Shown: one piece after another, positions 11,007 through 22,502 of the stretch
Layout: each line of letters opens with the position of its first letter
How positions within the stretch are numbered: the stretch's first letter is position 1
NCBI GenBank assembly: GCA_030737875.1
Contig: CM060915.1
Coordinates: 355,629,863 to 355,693,862 of the forward strand
Source of the DNA: Allium sativum
Taxonomy: Eukaryota; Streptophyta; Magnoliopsida; Asparagales; Amaryllidaceae
Reading direction: 5' to 3'
DNA length: 64,000 bases
Position numbers and translations under genes: made by a program
Notes under the pieces: generated by a model
What the model was told of the DNA's origin: nothing
What the model saw: the letters and a program-made list of their open reading frames with translations, nothing else
The model's database searches: none

Positions 11007-12587
11007 TGTGTATTAATAATTAATTGATGCAAATCTAAGATAAATATGATACCTAAAACATGTTGGGTGGATAGGGTTAAAACAATTAGTCTGATGAATC
11101 TAAAAGAACCCGTTTCGTAAATCTGTAGGCCCAATACAAAGTTAGGTAAAACAGTCTGTAAGCCTGTTAATCTGTATATTTGATCCGTTACTCTGAGAAC
11201 TTGTTAACTTGATTGTCTGATCTGTGAACTAGTAACCTGAACTCTGTCTGAAATCTGTAAACAAGTTAATCTGAAGTCTGTTAGTCTGGGGACACAAGGT
11301 TAGGAGGGGAAATACTTGTGTCATCTGTTGTTTGGGACCCATATTAGTCAGTAACCCTTTCTGGTATCAAAACTTTGACCCCACGCTATGTAGGGGTTCG
11401 GACACGCTTACTGAACTAATTATAAGCAGTTCATTCTGATTATGGAGAGGGGTGTAGATGGTGTGTTCCAACTGGGTCATGTGCATGCATGGATTCGGTC
11501 TGCTCTGAGGATGTAAGACATCTGACATCTGTAAATAGGTCTGTGCCAATAGGGTTCCACTTTAGGGAGTGATACACCCTACCGTGGGGCCGACACAGGG
11601 TATTTATGTATTAGGGAGCCGATCGCTTGGGGATAGCACTTAGGGTACACTTAGTTATGTCTGTTTCTGCTGGTACCATCTGTTTCTGTTGGGTGGCAAC
11701 ACCTGTCTGTTTCTGCGTGGTACCGTCTGTTGGGGGGGTAAAGGACCATTACTAGTGTACACCTAATTCTAACATTCTGTTTCCATAAGGATTATTCTGT
11801 TTCCGTCTCGGATTCCGTTTCCGATTCTGTTTCCATACCTTCTGTCTGTTGGGGTGGTAAAGGCCCAATAGTTGGGTGGTAAAGGCCCATTATTAGTATT
11901 CTACTTCTGTACCTTCTGTCTGTTCGGGTGGTAAAGGCCCATTACTAGCATTCTGTTTTTGTAGAGATTATTCTGTTTCCGTTTCTGTTTCAGTTTAGAC
12001 ATTAGGGTAACACCTAATCCTGTTATACTAGTATTACTGCAGAGAAGTGAAGACTAAGTAAGAAGCTTAGTTTAGTCTTTATCATTCTGTTAACCTGCTA
12101 TTCCTGTTACGGTTATCCCTCATCCAGTTTTATTTACATGTCATGATACTATTATCTGTTTGTATGCTGAAAGTCACTGGACTCACCAGACTTATGTCTG
12201 ACCTAGTTTGTTTCGCCTCTTTTCTTTCCGTTCCTCCCCAAGTTTTCAGGGTGGAAACATAGGAGCTTGATTCAGATTCTCTCTGCTTGAAGTATTACTT
12301 GGCTTTGGCTCTATCTTTTCATGGCAGTTTACGTTGGGGATTATGACTTTAAAAATTATGCATTCTGAACGCTTTTGAACAAGACCGATATTTTGTACTT
12401 GAAATCTGATTTTGAGATTTGAAAAGATGTAACCAAACTTATTTCTGTTTCTATCGTAATAAAGTTATAAATTTTTCAAGTATTTCTTTATCTGTCTTTT
12501 AAATTTCTGTTCTGTCTACTAAAACGCTCCATCAAAGTTAAGGCATTCCCTTTGTGAGTGACCTTAACGGAGGTGGGGTGTTACGCT

Positions 12588-12600
12588 TGGTATCAGAGCT
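12588..12600 (+). other. B primer binding site 1 (tRNA-iMet)
   Basis: TGGTATCAGAGC three bases after the LTR end is the standard complement of plant initiator tRNA-Met, used by chromoviruses to prime minus-strand DNA synthesis. Confidence 0.95.
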
Positions 12601-12764
12601 GAAGGTTACCAGATTTGATAAAAAGTTTTTGAAAACTATTTTCAAAAAGGTTTAAAAAGGAAGTATTTTCAAACGTAGAGTTTATTTTGGAAAACATAAT
12701 CCCCAAAACCATAGCCTATCTTTCTATCCTTTGTTTTGAATCTTTCCTTTCCTTTCGTTTCAGC

Positions 12765-13714
12765 ATGTCTGGGGATCTTAACCTTCCAGAGGGCGTACCG
12801 ATACCTGGCTGGTTCAAGAGGTACCTAGAAGCTAGGACTAATGATGCGGGCCCAACAAAATTCCCTCCTCCGCCAGCTGCAGCGGTTCCTCCTCCTCCTC
12901 CGCCCGTGAATATTTTCCCGAAGATATGTAGAGACTTTCGAGCCATGGGTGGGAAGAACTTTAATGGAACTGAATCCTTTGTGGAGGCAAGGAACTGGCT
13001 CAAAGAAACTGAGGATTTGTTCGTTATCTTCGAGGTGGACGAAAGACAGAAAATACAATTGGCGGTATGGTTGCTTAAGAACAAAGCTTCTTTTTGGTGG
13101 GAGGTCACAAGCGTCCGGTAGAGAGATGGATGGATTTCAGGCATAGGTTCGAGATGAAATTTCTCTCACGAGCGGAAGAGAGTCTATACGTAGAGAGGTT
13201 CTTGGCATTGAAGCAGTGGAATTCATCAGTGAGAGAGTACGTCAACAAGTTTAATCAGTTGGCAAGATTCGGCTTAGATTTGGTATATACACCGCATAAG
13301 AAGGCATTAAGGTTTGCTAAAGGTTTGAACGAGCCGTTACATGGATTGGCATTGTCCCACATTCCTATGGGGGCTACCTTCGAGAAATTTGTTGACATGG
13401 CATTGATGCATGAAGAGGATACAAAAAGCGAGAAGAAAGAAGAAAAGCTTGAAGGACCACAGAACAAGAAAGCAGGGCCCAAAAAGGAAACACAAAAGAA
13501 GGACGAGAAGTCTGAAGACAAGAAGGAGAAGAAGTGCTTTACTTGTGGAAGCTCGACCCATCTGAACAAGGATTGCAGAAAGAGGAAGGGCACTTGCTTC
13601 AACTGTGGAGAAATGGGGCACTTCACTAGGGACTGCCCAAAGAAACATGGACAAGGGCAGAGGGCAGGACCAACTTCTGGAGGACAGGCGAATACCCTTG
13701 AGGCTCGTGGATAG
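12765..13714 (+). pseudogene. gag: B gag copy 1, frameshifted
   Basis: Gag-like frame starting MSGDLNLPEGVPIPGW, with a proline run (PPPPAAAVPPPPPP), a capsid-like core (SFWWEVTS, then RPVERWMDFRHRF and MKFLSRAEESLYVE), a lysine/glutamate-rich linker and two CCHC zinc knuckles (CFTCGSSTHLNKDC and CFNCGEMGHFTRDC). It would bind and package element RNA. At about 13113 the frame shifts: compared with the G gag at 59570, seven bases are missing after GTCACAA, and translation stops at 13119-13121. Past the break the frame is open to 13714. The ATG is preceded by a pyrimidine tract ending in CAG, possibly a splice acceptor. No RT, RNase H or integrase follows. Confidence 0.85.
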
Positions 13715-13769
13715 GATAGAAATAGGAAAACTTTATGTAGAGGGATTAATCTCCTTATCTGATTGTGGA

Positions 13770-13980
13770 GATAAAAACTCTTTCTGATTCTGGCATTTTG
13801 ATTCTATAATTGAAACTCTACACTTTAATACTAGTCTTGTTTCTGGTTCCGCTATAGTCTCAAACCCCATGAGGGTTACGACTCATCTGTTTGTGATAAG
13901 TTGGGGTTTGAGGGTATCTGTGTTGGGCGTTAAGTTGACTATGACGCATATATTTTGGGTTTTTACCATGCTTAATTTCC
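13770..13980 (+). pseudogene. Protease relic after B gag copy 1
   Basis: Aligned by eye with the G protease (60270-60480), this stretch keeps CTGATTCTGGC for the Asp-Ser-Gly active site, CTAGTCTTGTT, and TCTCAAACCCCATGAGGG, but frames are broken. It is the last trace of pol in B. Beyond 13980 no RT, RNase H or integrase is detectable before the polypurine tract, so those domains were deleted. Confidence 0.6.
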
Positions 13981-14116
13981 TAAGAATCATTTGGTAATCT
14001 GATCTGTATCAGTAGTCAGTAGGTATCTGAATATTTCTGAAAAGGATAGGAATTTTTACTCAAAGCGTGAAATAGATTTCCAGTTGGGCATTTGTTTAAT
14101 GGGAGTGATTCTCTGA

Positions 14117-14190
14117 GTGTTAATCTGATGTTGATTTCGGTCTTCGGGGTTGATACTTAGGGGGTTATTCTCTTAAACCGATATCTAATG
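14117..14190 (+). other. Conserved block shared with element C
   Basis: ATCTGATGTTGATTTCGG and CTTCGGGGTTGATACTTAGG followed by TTATTCTCTT recur in B copy 2 (19877-19950) and, slightly changed, in C at 52712-52770. The DNA around the block does not match between B and C. Confidence 0.7.
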
Positions 14191-14766
14191 GGAGCCTAGC
14201 TTTAGTTTTAATTATACTAGCTTCTGTCACTCAGTTGTATCATATCGATCGAATCTTCGACCTTTAGGTAGAAACTAATGGGTGTAAACATGTGTTTGAG
14301 ACATGTTATGTTTGATGGTTGCAAGTGGATGCAAGTGGTTGCTCGTGGATGCATATACACACACTAGGCACTAGATCGGCTCAAAAACACTCTCATACTG
14401 CATATGAATGTGTGTGCATTTTTAAAAATTTTATGGGTGCAAAATGGTTGACTCAGCACATGAATGTTGCATATGAATGAACGGTTGTGCACTCATATAG
14501 AAATGATATGTATCAAATAGGAAAATTGCATACATGTTGGACTCATGACACTGACATACTTCGCATTAAGGAGGTCAACTGAATCAGTGGACCGCCTAAT
14601 CTTTGCATTATATAAGGAACATATACACACACTTTTGCATATATTCATACAATGTTAGAAGTTTTCTAAGGACAATGGATGCTTGTGGATGATGGTTGAG
14701 TAGATGGGTGATTGGATGGTAGGACACATTCTTCCTAACTTGAAGATATCGGGGACGAAATCCTTT

Positions 14767-14779
14767 AAGGAGGGGAGAA
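14767..14779 (+). other. B polypurine tract 1
   Basis: AAGGAGGGGAGAA directly before the TGTAAC of LTR 2 is a classic plus-strand primer. It shows that the internal domain ends here. Confidence 0.9.
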
Positions 14780-16558
14780 TGTAACACCCCGAATTTTCTA
14801 TGAACATAAGAGTAACAAATCAGAGAATAATTAAATTGTTACAAAATAATTAAGGGAAACGAGTTGCGCCATTGCGTTCGTCTCGAAATTCTGCTTGGAA
14901 TAGAGTCCAAGTTTGCGTAAGTCGGATTATGTATGAAGAAGATATGGCCTTCAGAAGTTTCAGTAAAAATCAACCCGAAATTTAAAATTCAGAATCGAAA
15001 TTCAAAAACAGACACCTGGGCTGGACGGGAAAATTCCCGCCCAAGGCTCAGGTCGACACTAGGGTCGACCTGGCTAAACAGGTCGACACTAGGGTCGACC
15101 CTATGGTCGACCTCCTCCCCTTTTCCAGATCTGTAGACAGATCCATTTTTCTGCACCTGGATGCCTTTCTGACTGGATTCATGAGCTCTAACCTATTTAA
15201 ACACCCCCAAACCCAGCTTTCTCTCCACACAATTTCATTTTGCATATACACTGCATCTATTCTAATTAAAAATAAAATAATGGCGTCGCTACTCTGCTGA
15301 AACTTAGGATAAATCTAGTGCGTCTTCTTCCAAACTGAATAGGATTAAAAGAACAACTAGTCTACATCAAAGGAGCGCTATTCAGTGTCAGAACACAAAT
15401 TCCAGAATACAAGAATCGTTCCCTTTTTGTGAGTGCAGTTATTTTCAGATATAAACTTTTATTATGATCTTGGCATGGTTATAAATTTGAATCTGAGGTT
15501 ATGCATATACTTATCTGTAAGATCTGTTTTTCTGTGACTATTCGGTATCTCCTTTTTTTTCTGTTCTATAGCCAGGCTACTACGAGCTTGCACCAAATCT
15601 CATAAGAGATTAATGCATGAACGCTGGAACAAATAATGAATATTGCATAATTGGACATGACTGATCTATGACTGATTTGAGAAAAGAACATAGGTTGTAA
15701 ATTAAGATCTAGAATCAGTGCATACTATGTATAAAAAACTATGATTTGGAAGAAGAATTATTATGTGATAGCAAATGACTTGGGATTTGGAATATAATGC
15801 ATATTATAATGCAAGATCTGATTTTGAGGACTTAATACATGATTAAGATTTAAGATCTAGATTTTAGGGCATATTTTATATCACGATCTATAACTTGAAA
15901 AGAAAAAAAAAGATATATGTGACTTAGGCGTAAAGATCTATATTAAAATAGGTTAACTATTAATGTGAATGCGCCTAAATATGGATTTTAGGATATTTGG
16001 CATCATAGGCTATAATTTGGCATAATTCATATTGTTTGGGACTTTTTAGAGAATATTATGTACTATGCAAAGTTTAATTAAAATTTGGGGCATATGTCGT
16101 ATTATGAATTATGACCATGATTTAGGCATGTAAATTTAGGCAAGATATATAATAGAACTTTAAGAAATATTTAATCCGTTAAATCTGCTGAATTGCCTGA
16201 TCTGCTAATCTGTTATCAGTTAAATCTATTGAATTGCTAATCTGCCAAATCTGTTATCTGCTTAATCTGTTGAATTGCTTAATCTGCTAAATCTGTTATC
16301 TGCATAATCTGTTTAATTGCCTAATCTGCTAAATTTGCTGAACTACCTAATCTGCTTAAATTGTTATCTGCTAAATCTGTTATCGGCTAAATCTGTTGAA
16401 AGCTAAATAATTGTAATTTGGGTATGAAAATCCGTAGGCTCGATCTAAGATTGAGTAAAACATGGAAATTTGATTAATCTGCTGTAACCTGTAAGGGAGT
16501 TTAATCTGTTAAATGGACATAAATTAGTCTGATATCTGTATTGGAATAAATTGGCTAT

Positions 16559-16651
16559 GACACGAGCTTAGACTCCGTTTGCGGTGGAAGCCTGCACGGA
16601 ACCAACCGGCTTAACTAGCGACCGCAAGCTGTCAGTCTAATGTGAGAGGTC
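16559..16651 (+). other. LTR stem-loop, B LTR 2 unit 1
   Basis: Same 93-bp block. GTTTGCGGT pairs with ACCGCAAGC with one G-U pair. The outer TTAGACT/AGTCTAA is intact. Confidence 0.75.
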
Positions 16652-16675
16652 GTAGGTATAACTAAAATATGCTTA

Positions 16676-16768
16676 GACACGAGGTTAGGTCTGGCTTGTG
16701 GCAGAAGTCTGCCTGGAACCGCCCGGCATATCCAGCGGCCACAAGCTACCGACCTAATGTGAGAGGTC
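16676..16768 (+). other. LTR stem-loop, B LTR 2 unit 2
   Basis: GCTTGTGGC pairs perfectly with GCCACAAGC and TTAGGTC with GACCTAA. The loop has CTGCCTGGAACC and CCCGGC. Confidence 0.78.
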
Positions 16769-18342
16769 TGTGCATTAATAATTAATTAATGCAAATCTAA
16801 GATAAATATGATACCTAAAACATGTTGGGTGGATAGGGTTAAAACAATTGGTCTGATGAATCTAAAAGAACCCGTTTTGTAAATCTGTAGGCCCAATACA
16901 AAGTTAGGTAAAATAGTCTGTAAGCCTGTTAATCTTTATATCCGATCTGTTAGTCTGAGAACTTGTTAACTTGATTGTCTGATCTGTGAACTAGTAACCT
17001 GAACTCTGTCTGAAATCTGTAAACAAGTTAATCTGAAGTCTATTAGTCTGGGGACACAAGGTTAGGTGGTGAAATACTTGTGTCATCTGTTGTTTGGGAC
17101 CCATATTAGTCAGTAACCCTTTCTGGTATCAAAACTTTGACCCCACGCTATGTAGGGGTCCGGGCACGCTTACTGAACTAATTATAAGCGGTTCATTCTG
17201 ACAATGGCGAGGGGTGTCGATGGTGCATTCCAACCGGGTCATATGCGTGCATGGATTTGTTCTGCTCTGAGGATGTAAGACACCGTGACATCTGTAAATA
17301 GGTCTGTGCCAATAGGTTGCCACTTTAGGGAGTGATACACCCTACCGTGGGGCCGTCACAGGGTATTTATATATTAGGGAGCCGATCACATGGGGATAGG
17401 ACTTAGGGTACACTTAGTTCTATCTGTTTCTGTTGGTACCGTCTGTTTCTGTTGGGTGGCAACACCTGTCTGTTTCTGCGTGGTACCGTCTGTTGGGGTG
17501 GTAAAGGCCCATTACTAGTGTACACCTAATTCTAACATTCTATTTCCATAAGGATTATTCTATTTCCATCTCTGATTCCATTTCTGATTCTGTTTCTGTA
17601 CCGTCTGTCTGTTGGGGTGGTAAAGGCCCATTAGTTGGGTGGTAAAGGCCCATTATTAGTATTCTGCTTATGTACCTTCTGTCTGTTAGGGTGGTAAAGG
17701 CCCATTACTAGCATTCTGTTTTTGTAGAGATTATTCTGTTTCAGTTTAGACATTAGGGTAACACCTAATCTTGTTATACTAGTATTAGTGCAGAAAAGTG
17801 AAGACTAAGTAAGAAGCTTAGTTTAGTCTCTATCATTCTGTTAACCTGCTATTCCTGTTACGGTTATCCCTCATCCAGTTTTATTTACATGTCATGATAC
17901 TATTATCTGTTTATATGCTGAAAGTCACTGGACTCACCAGACTTATGTCTGACCTAGCTTGTTTCGCCTCTTTTCTTTCCGTCCCTACCCCCCTAGGTTT
18001 TCAGGGTGGAAACATAGAAGCTTGATTCAGATTCTCTCTGCTTGAAGTATTGCTTGGCTTTGGCTCTATCTTTTCATGGCAGTTTACGTTGGGGATTATG
18101 ACTTTAAAAATTATGCATTCTGAAGGCTTTTGTACAAGACCGATATTTTGTACTTGAATTCTGATATTGTGATTTGAAAAGATGCAACCAAACTTATTTC
18201 TTTTTCTGTTGTAATAAAGTTACAAAATTTTCAAGTATTGCTTTATCTGTCTTGTAAATTTCTGTTCTGTCTACTAAAATGCTCCATCAAAGTTAAGGCA
18301 TTCCCTTTGTGAGTGACCTTAATGGAGGTGGGGTGTTACACT

Positions 18343-18354
18343 TGGTATCAGAGC
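18343..18354 (+). other. B primer binding site 2 (tRNA-iMet)
   Basis: TGGTATCAGAGC after LTR 2, same spacing as at 12588. Confidence 0.95.
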
Positions 18355-18519
18355 TGAAGGTTACCAGATTTGATAAAAAGTTTTTGAAAACTATTTTCAA
18401 AAAGGTTTAAAAAGGAAGTATTTTCAAACGTAGAGTTTATTTTGAAAAACATAATCCCCAAAGCCATAGCCTATCTTTCTATCCTTTGTTTTGAATCTTT
18501 CCTTTCCTTTCGTTTCAGT

Positions 18520-19469
18520 ATGTCTGGGGATCTTAACCTTCCGGAGGGCGTACCGATACCTGGCTGGTTCAAGCGGTACCTAGAAGCTAGGACTAATGAT
18601 GCGGGCCCAACAAAAGTCCCTCCTCCGCCAGCTGCAGCGGTTCCTCCTCCTCCTCCGCCCGTGAATATTTTCCCAAAGATATGAAGAGACTTTCGAGCCA
18701 TGGGTGGGAAGAACTTTAATGGAACTGAATCCTTTGTGGAGGCAAGGAACTGGCTCAAAGAAACTGAGGATTTGTTCGTTATCTTCGAGGTGGACGATAG
18801 ACAGAAAATACAATTGGCGGTATGGTTGCTTAAGAACAAAGCTTCTTTTTGGTGGGAGGTCACAAGCGTCCGGTAGAGAGATGGATGGATTTCAGGCATA
18901 GGTTCGAGATGAAATTTCTCTCACGAGCGGAAGAGAGTCTATACGTAGAGAGGTTCTTGGCATTGAAGCAGTGGAATTCATCAGTGAGAGAGTACGTCAA
19001 CAAGTTTAATCAGTTGGCAAGATTCGGCTTAGATTTGGTATATACACCGCATAAGAAGGCACTAAGGTTTGCTAAAGGTTTGAACGAGCCGTTACACGGA
19101 TTGGCAATGTCGCACAGTCCTATGGGGGCTACCTTCGAGAAATTTGTTGACATGGCATTGATGCATGAAGAGGATACCAAAAGCGAGAAGAAAGAAGAAA
19201 AGCTTGAAGGACCACAGAACAAGAAAGCAGGGCCCAAAAAGGAAACACAAAAGAAGGATGAGAAGTCTGAAGACAAGAAGGAGAAGAAGTGCTTTACTTG
19301 TGGAAGCTCGACCCATCTGAACAAGGATTGCAGAAAGAGGAAGGGCACTTGCTTTAACTGTGGAGAAATTGAGCACTTCACTAGGGACTGCCCAAAGAAA
19401 CGAGGACAAGGGCAGAGGGCAGGACCAACTTCTGGAGGACAGGCGAATACCCTCGAGGCTCGTGGATAG
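18520..19469 (+). pseudogene. gag: B gag copy 2, nonsense plus the same frameshift
   Basis: Near-identical to copy 1: same MSGDLNLPEG start, proline run, capsid-like core and two zinc knuckles. The second knuckle reads CFNCGEIEHFTRDC, with the usual Gly before His changed to Glu. It has an extra stop at 18682-18684, where TGT (Cys) became TGA after NIFPKI. It shares the seven-base gap at about 18868 that shifts the frame in copy 1, so that lesion is older than the split of the two copies. This Gag could not be made whole from either copy. Packaging would have needed Gag from a relative such as G. Confidence 0.85.
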
Positions 19470-19524
19470 GATAGTAATAGGAAAACTTTATGTAGAGGGA
19501 TTAATCTCCTTATCTGATTGTGGA

Positions 19525-19735
19525 GTTAAAAAATCTTTCTGATTCTGGCATTATGATTCTGTAATTGAAACTCTACACTTTAATACTAGTCTTGTTTCTG
19601 GTTCCGTTATAGTCTCAAACCCCATGAGGGTTACGACTCATCTGTTTGTGATAAGTGGGGTTTGAGGGTATCAATGTTTGGTGTTAATTTGACTATGACG
19701 CATATATTCTGGGTTTTTACCACGCTTAGTTTCCT
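19525..19735 (+). pseudogene. Protease relic after B gag copy 2
   Basis: Same scrambled protease-derived stretch as at 13770-13980, including CTGATTCTGGC and TCTCAAACCCCATGAGGG. No further pol sequence is present before the polypurine tract. Confidence 0.6.
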
Positions 19736-19876
19736 AGGAATCATTTGGTAATCTGATCTATATCAGTAGTCTGTAGGTATTTGAATATTTCTGAAAAGGT
19801 TAGGAGTTTTTACTCAAAGTGTGAAATAGATTTCCAGTTGGGCATTTCTTTAATGGGAGTGATTCTCTGAGTGTTA

Positions 19877-19950
19877 ATCTGATGTTGATTTCGGTCTTCG
19901 GGGTTGATACTTAGGGGGTTATTCTCTTAAACCGATGTCTAATGGGAGCC
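19877..19950 (+). other. Second copy of the B/C conserved block
   Basis: Same ATCTGATGTTGATTTCGG and CTTCGGGGTTGATACTTAGG elements as at 14117, before the same 600-bp tail. Confidence 0.7.
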
Positions 19951-20531
19951 TAGCTTTAGTTTTAATTATACTAGCTTCTGTCACTCAGTTGTATCATATC
20001 GATCGAATCTTCGACCTTTAGGTAGAAACTAATGGGTGTAAACCTGTGTTTGAGACATGTTATGTTTGATGGCTGCAAGTGGATGCAAGGGGTTGCTAGT
20101 GGTTGCTCGTGGATGCATATACACACACTAGGCACTAGATCGGCTCAAAAACACCCTCATACTGCATATGGATGTGTGTGCATTTTAAAAAAAATTTATG
20201 GAAGCAAAATGGTTGACTCAGCACATGGATGTTGCATATGAATGAACGGTTGTGCACTCATATAGAAATGATACGTATCAAATAGGAAAATTGCATACAT
20301 GTTGGACTCATGGCACCGACATAATTCGGATTAAGGAGGTCAACTGAATTAGTGGACCGCCTAATCTTTGCATTAGATAAGGAACATACACACACACTTT
20401 TGCATATGTTCATACAACGTTAGAAGTTTTCTAAGGACAATGGATGATTGTGGATGATGGTTGAGTAGATGGGTAATTGGATGGTAGGACACATTCTTCC
20501 TAACTTGAAGAATTCAGGGACGAAATCCTTT

Positions 20532-20544
20532 AAGGAGGAGAGAA
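20532..20544 (+). other. B polypurine tract 2
   Basis: AAGGAGGAGAGAA before LTR 3. One base differs from tract 1. Confidence 0.9.
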
Positions 20545-22292
20545 TGTAAAACCCCGAATTTTATGTGAAAATAAGAGTAACAAATCAGAGAATAATTAAA
20601 TTGCAACAAAATAATTAAGGGAAACGGGTTGCGCCATTGCGTTCGTCTTGAAATTCTGCTTGGAATAGAGTCTAAGTTTGTGTAAGTCGGACTCTGTATG
20701 AAGAAGATATGACCTTCAGAAGTTTCAGTAAAAATCAACCCGAAATTCAAAATTCAGATTCGAAATTCAAAAACAGACACCCGGGCTGGGCGGGAAAATT
20801 CCCGCCCAGGGCCCAGGTCGACACTAGGGTCGACCCTAGGGTCGACCTCCTCCCCTTTTCCAGATCTGTAGACAGATCCATTTTTCTGCACCTGGACGTC
20901 TTTCTGACTGGATTCATGAGCTCTAACCTATTTAAACACCCCCAAACCCAGCTTTCTCTCCACACAATTTCATTCTGCCTATACTCTGCCTCTATTCTAA
21001 TTAAAAATAAAATAATGGCGTCGCTACTCTGCTGAAACCTAGGATAAATCTAGTGCGTCTTCTTCCAAACTGAATGGGATTAAAAGAACAACTAGTCTAC
21101 ATCAAAGGAGCGCTATTCAGTGTCAGAACACAGATTCCAGAATACAAGAATCGTTCCCTTTTGTGAGTACATTTATTTTCAGATATAAACTTTTATTATG
21201 ATCTTGGCATGGTTATAAATCTGAATCTGAGGTTATGCATATTCTTATCTGTCATATCTGTTTTTCTGTGACTATTCTGTATCTCCTTTTTCTTTCTATT
21301 CTATAGCCACACTACTACGAGCCTGCACCAAATCTCATAAGAGATTAATGCATGAATGCTAATTTTGGGACAAATAATGAATATTGCATAATTTGACATG
21401 ACTGATCTGTGACTAATTTGAGAAAAGAACATAGGTTGTAAATTAAGATCTAGAATCAGTGCATACTATGTATAAAAGACTGTGATTTGGAAGAATTATT
21501 ATTATATGATAGCATATAAATTGGGATTTGGAATATAATGCATATTATAATGCAAGATCTGATTTTGAGGACTTAATACATGATTAAAATTTAAGATCTA
21601 GATTTTGGGGCATATTTTATATCACGATCTATGACTTGAAAAGAAAAAAAAAGATATATGTGACTTAGGCGTAAAGATCTATATTAAAATAGGTTAACTA
21701 TTAATGTGAATGCGCCTAAATATGGATTTTAGGATATTTGGCATCATAGGCTATAATTTGGCATAATTCATATTGTTTGCGACTTTTTAGAGAATATTAT
21801 GTACTGTTCAAAGTTTAATTAAAATTTGGGGCATATGTCGTATTATGAATTATGACCATGATTTAGGCATGTAAATTTAGGCAAGATATATAATAGAACT
21901 TTAAGAAATATTTAATCCGTTAAATCTGCTGAATTGCCTAATCTGCTAATCTGTTAAATCTGTTGAATTGCCTAATCTGCCAAATCTGTTATCTGCTTAT
22001 CTGTTAAATTGCCTAATCTGCTAAATCTGTTATCTGCTTAATATGTTGAATTGTCGAATCTGCTAAATTTGCTGAATTGCCTAATCTGCTTAAATTGTTA
22101 TCTGCTAATTCTTTTATCGGCTAAATCTGTTGAAAACTAAATAATTGTAATTTGGGTATGAAAATCCGTAGGCTTGATCTAAGATTGAGTAAAACATGGA
22201 AATTTGATTAATCTGTTGTAACCTGTAAGGGAGTTTAATCTGTTAAATGGACATAAATTAGTCTAATATCTGTATTGGAATAAATTGGCTAT

Positions 22293-22385
22293 GACACGAG
22301 GTTAGACTCCGTTTGCGGTGGAAGCCTGCCCGGAACCAACCGGCTTAACCAGCGACCGCAAGCTGTCAGTCTAATGTGAGAGGTC
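22293..22385 (+). other. LTR stem-loop, B LTR 3 unit 1
   Basis: 93-bp block. TTAGACT/AGTCTAA and GTTTGCGGT/ACCGCAAGC are both intact. The loop carries CTGCCCGGAACC and ACCGGC. Confidence 0.78.
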
Positions 22386-22409
22386 GTAGGCATAACTAAA
22401 ATATGCTTA

Positions 22410-22502
22410 GACACGAGGTTAGGTCTGGCTTGTGGCAGAAGTCTGCCCGGAACCGCCCGGCATATCCAGTGGCCACAAGCTACCGACCTAATGTGAGAGG
22501 TC
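22410..22502 (+). other. LTR stem-loop, B LTR 3 unit 2
   Basis: 93-bp block. TTAGGTC/GACCTAA and GCTTGTGGC/GCCACAAGC are both intact, with CCCGG twice in the loop. Confidence 0.78.

Larger units (their letters stand above)
9052..12585 (+). mobile_element. B LTR 1
   Basis: Begins TGTAACACCCCGAATTTTC and ends TGTTACG, where the last base has changed from the TGTTACA seen in the other copies (3534 bp). TATA-like CTATTTAAAC is at 9441. It contains palindromic AGGTCGACC-type sites at 9322-9365, degenerate 'AATCTGCTAAATCTGTT' repeats at 10430-10650, a tandem pair of stem-loops at 10797-11006, and several 'GGTGGTAAAGGCCCATTA' repeats at 11730-11945. The primer site follows three bases later. Confidence 0.88.
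14780..18340 (+). mobile_element. B LTR 2 (central)
   Basis: TGTAACACCCCG to GGTGTTACA, 3561 bp, nearly the same sequence as LTR 1 and LTR 3. It shares with LTR 3 several changes that LTR 1 lacks (for example GCACCAAATCTCATAAG, and GATATATAATAGAAC in place of GATATGTAAATAGAAC). It therefore serves as 3' LTR of the left unit and 5' LTR of the right unit. A TATA-like TATTTAA is at 15194. Confidence 0.88.

Noticed and set aside
12716..13144. Minus-strand glycine-rich frame (142 residues, also at 18471-18899)
   Set aside because: Antisense of the gag proline run, conserved only because gag is conserved.
13255..13654. Minus-strand frames of 105-123 residues opposite gag (also at 19010-19409)
   Set aside because: Antisense shadows of the lysine-rich gag linker and zinc knuckles, kept open by codon composition.
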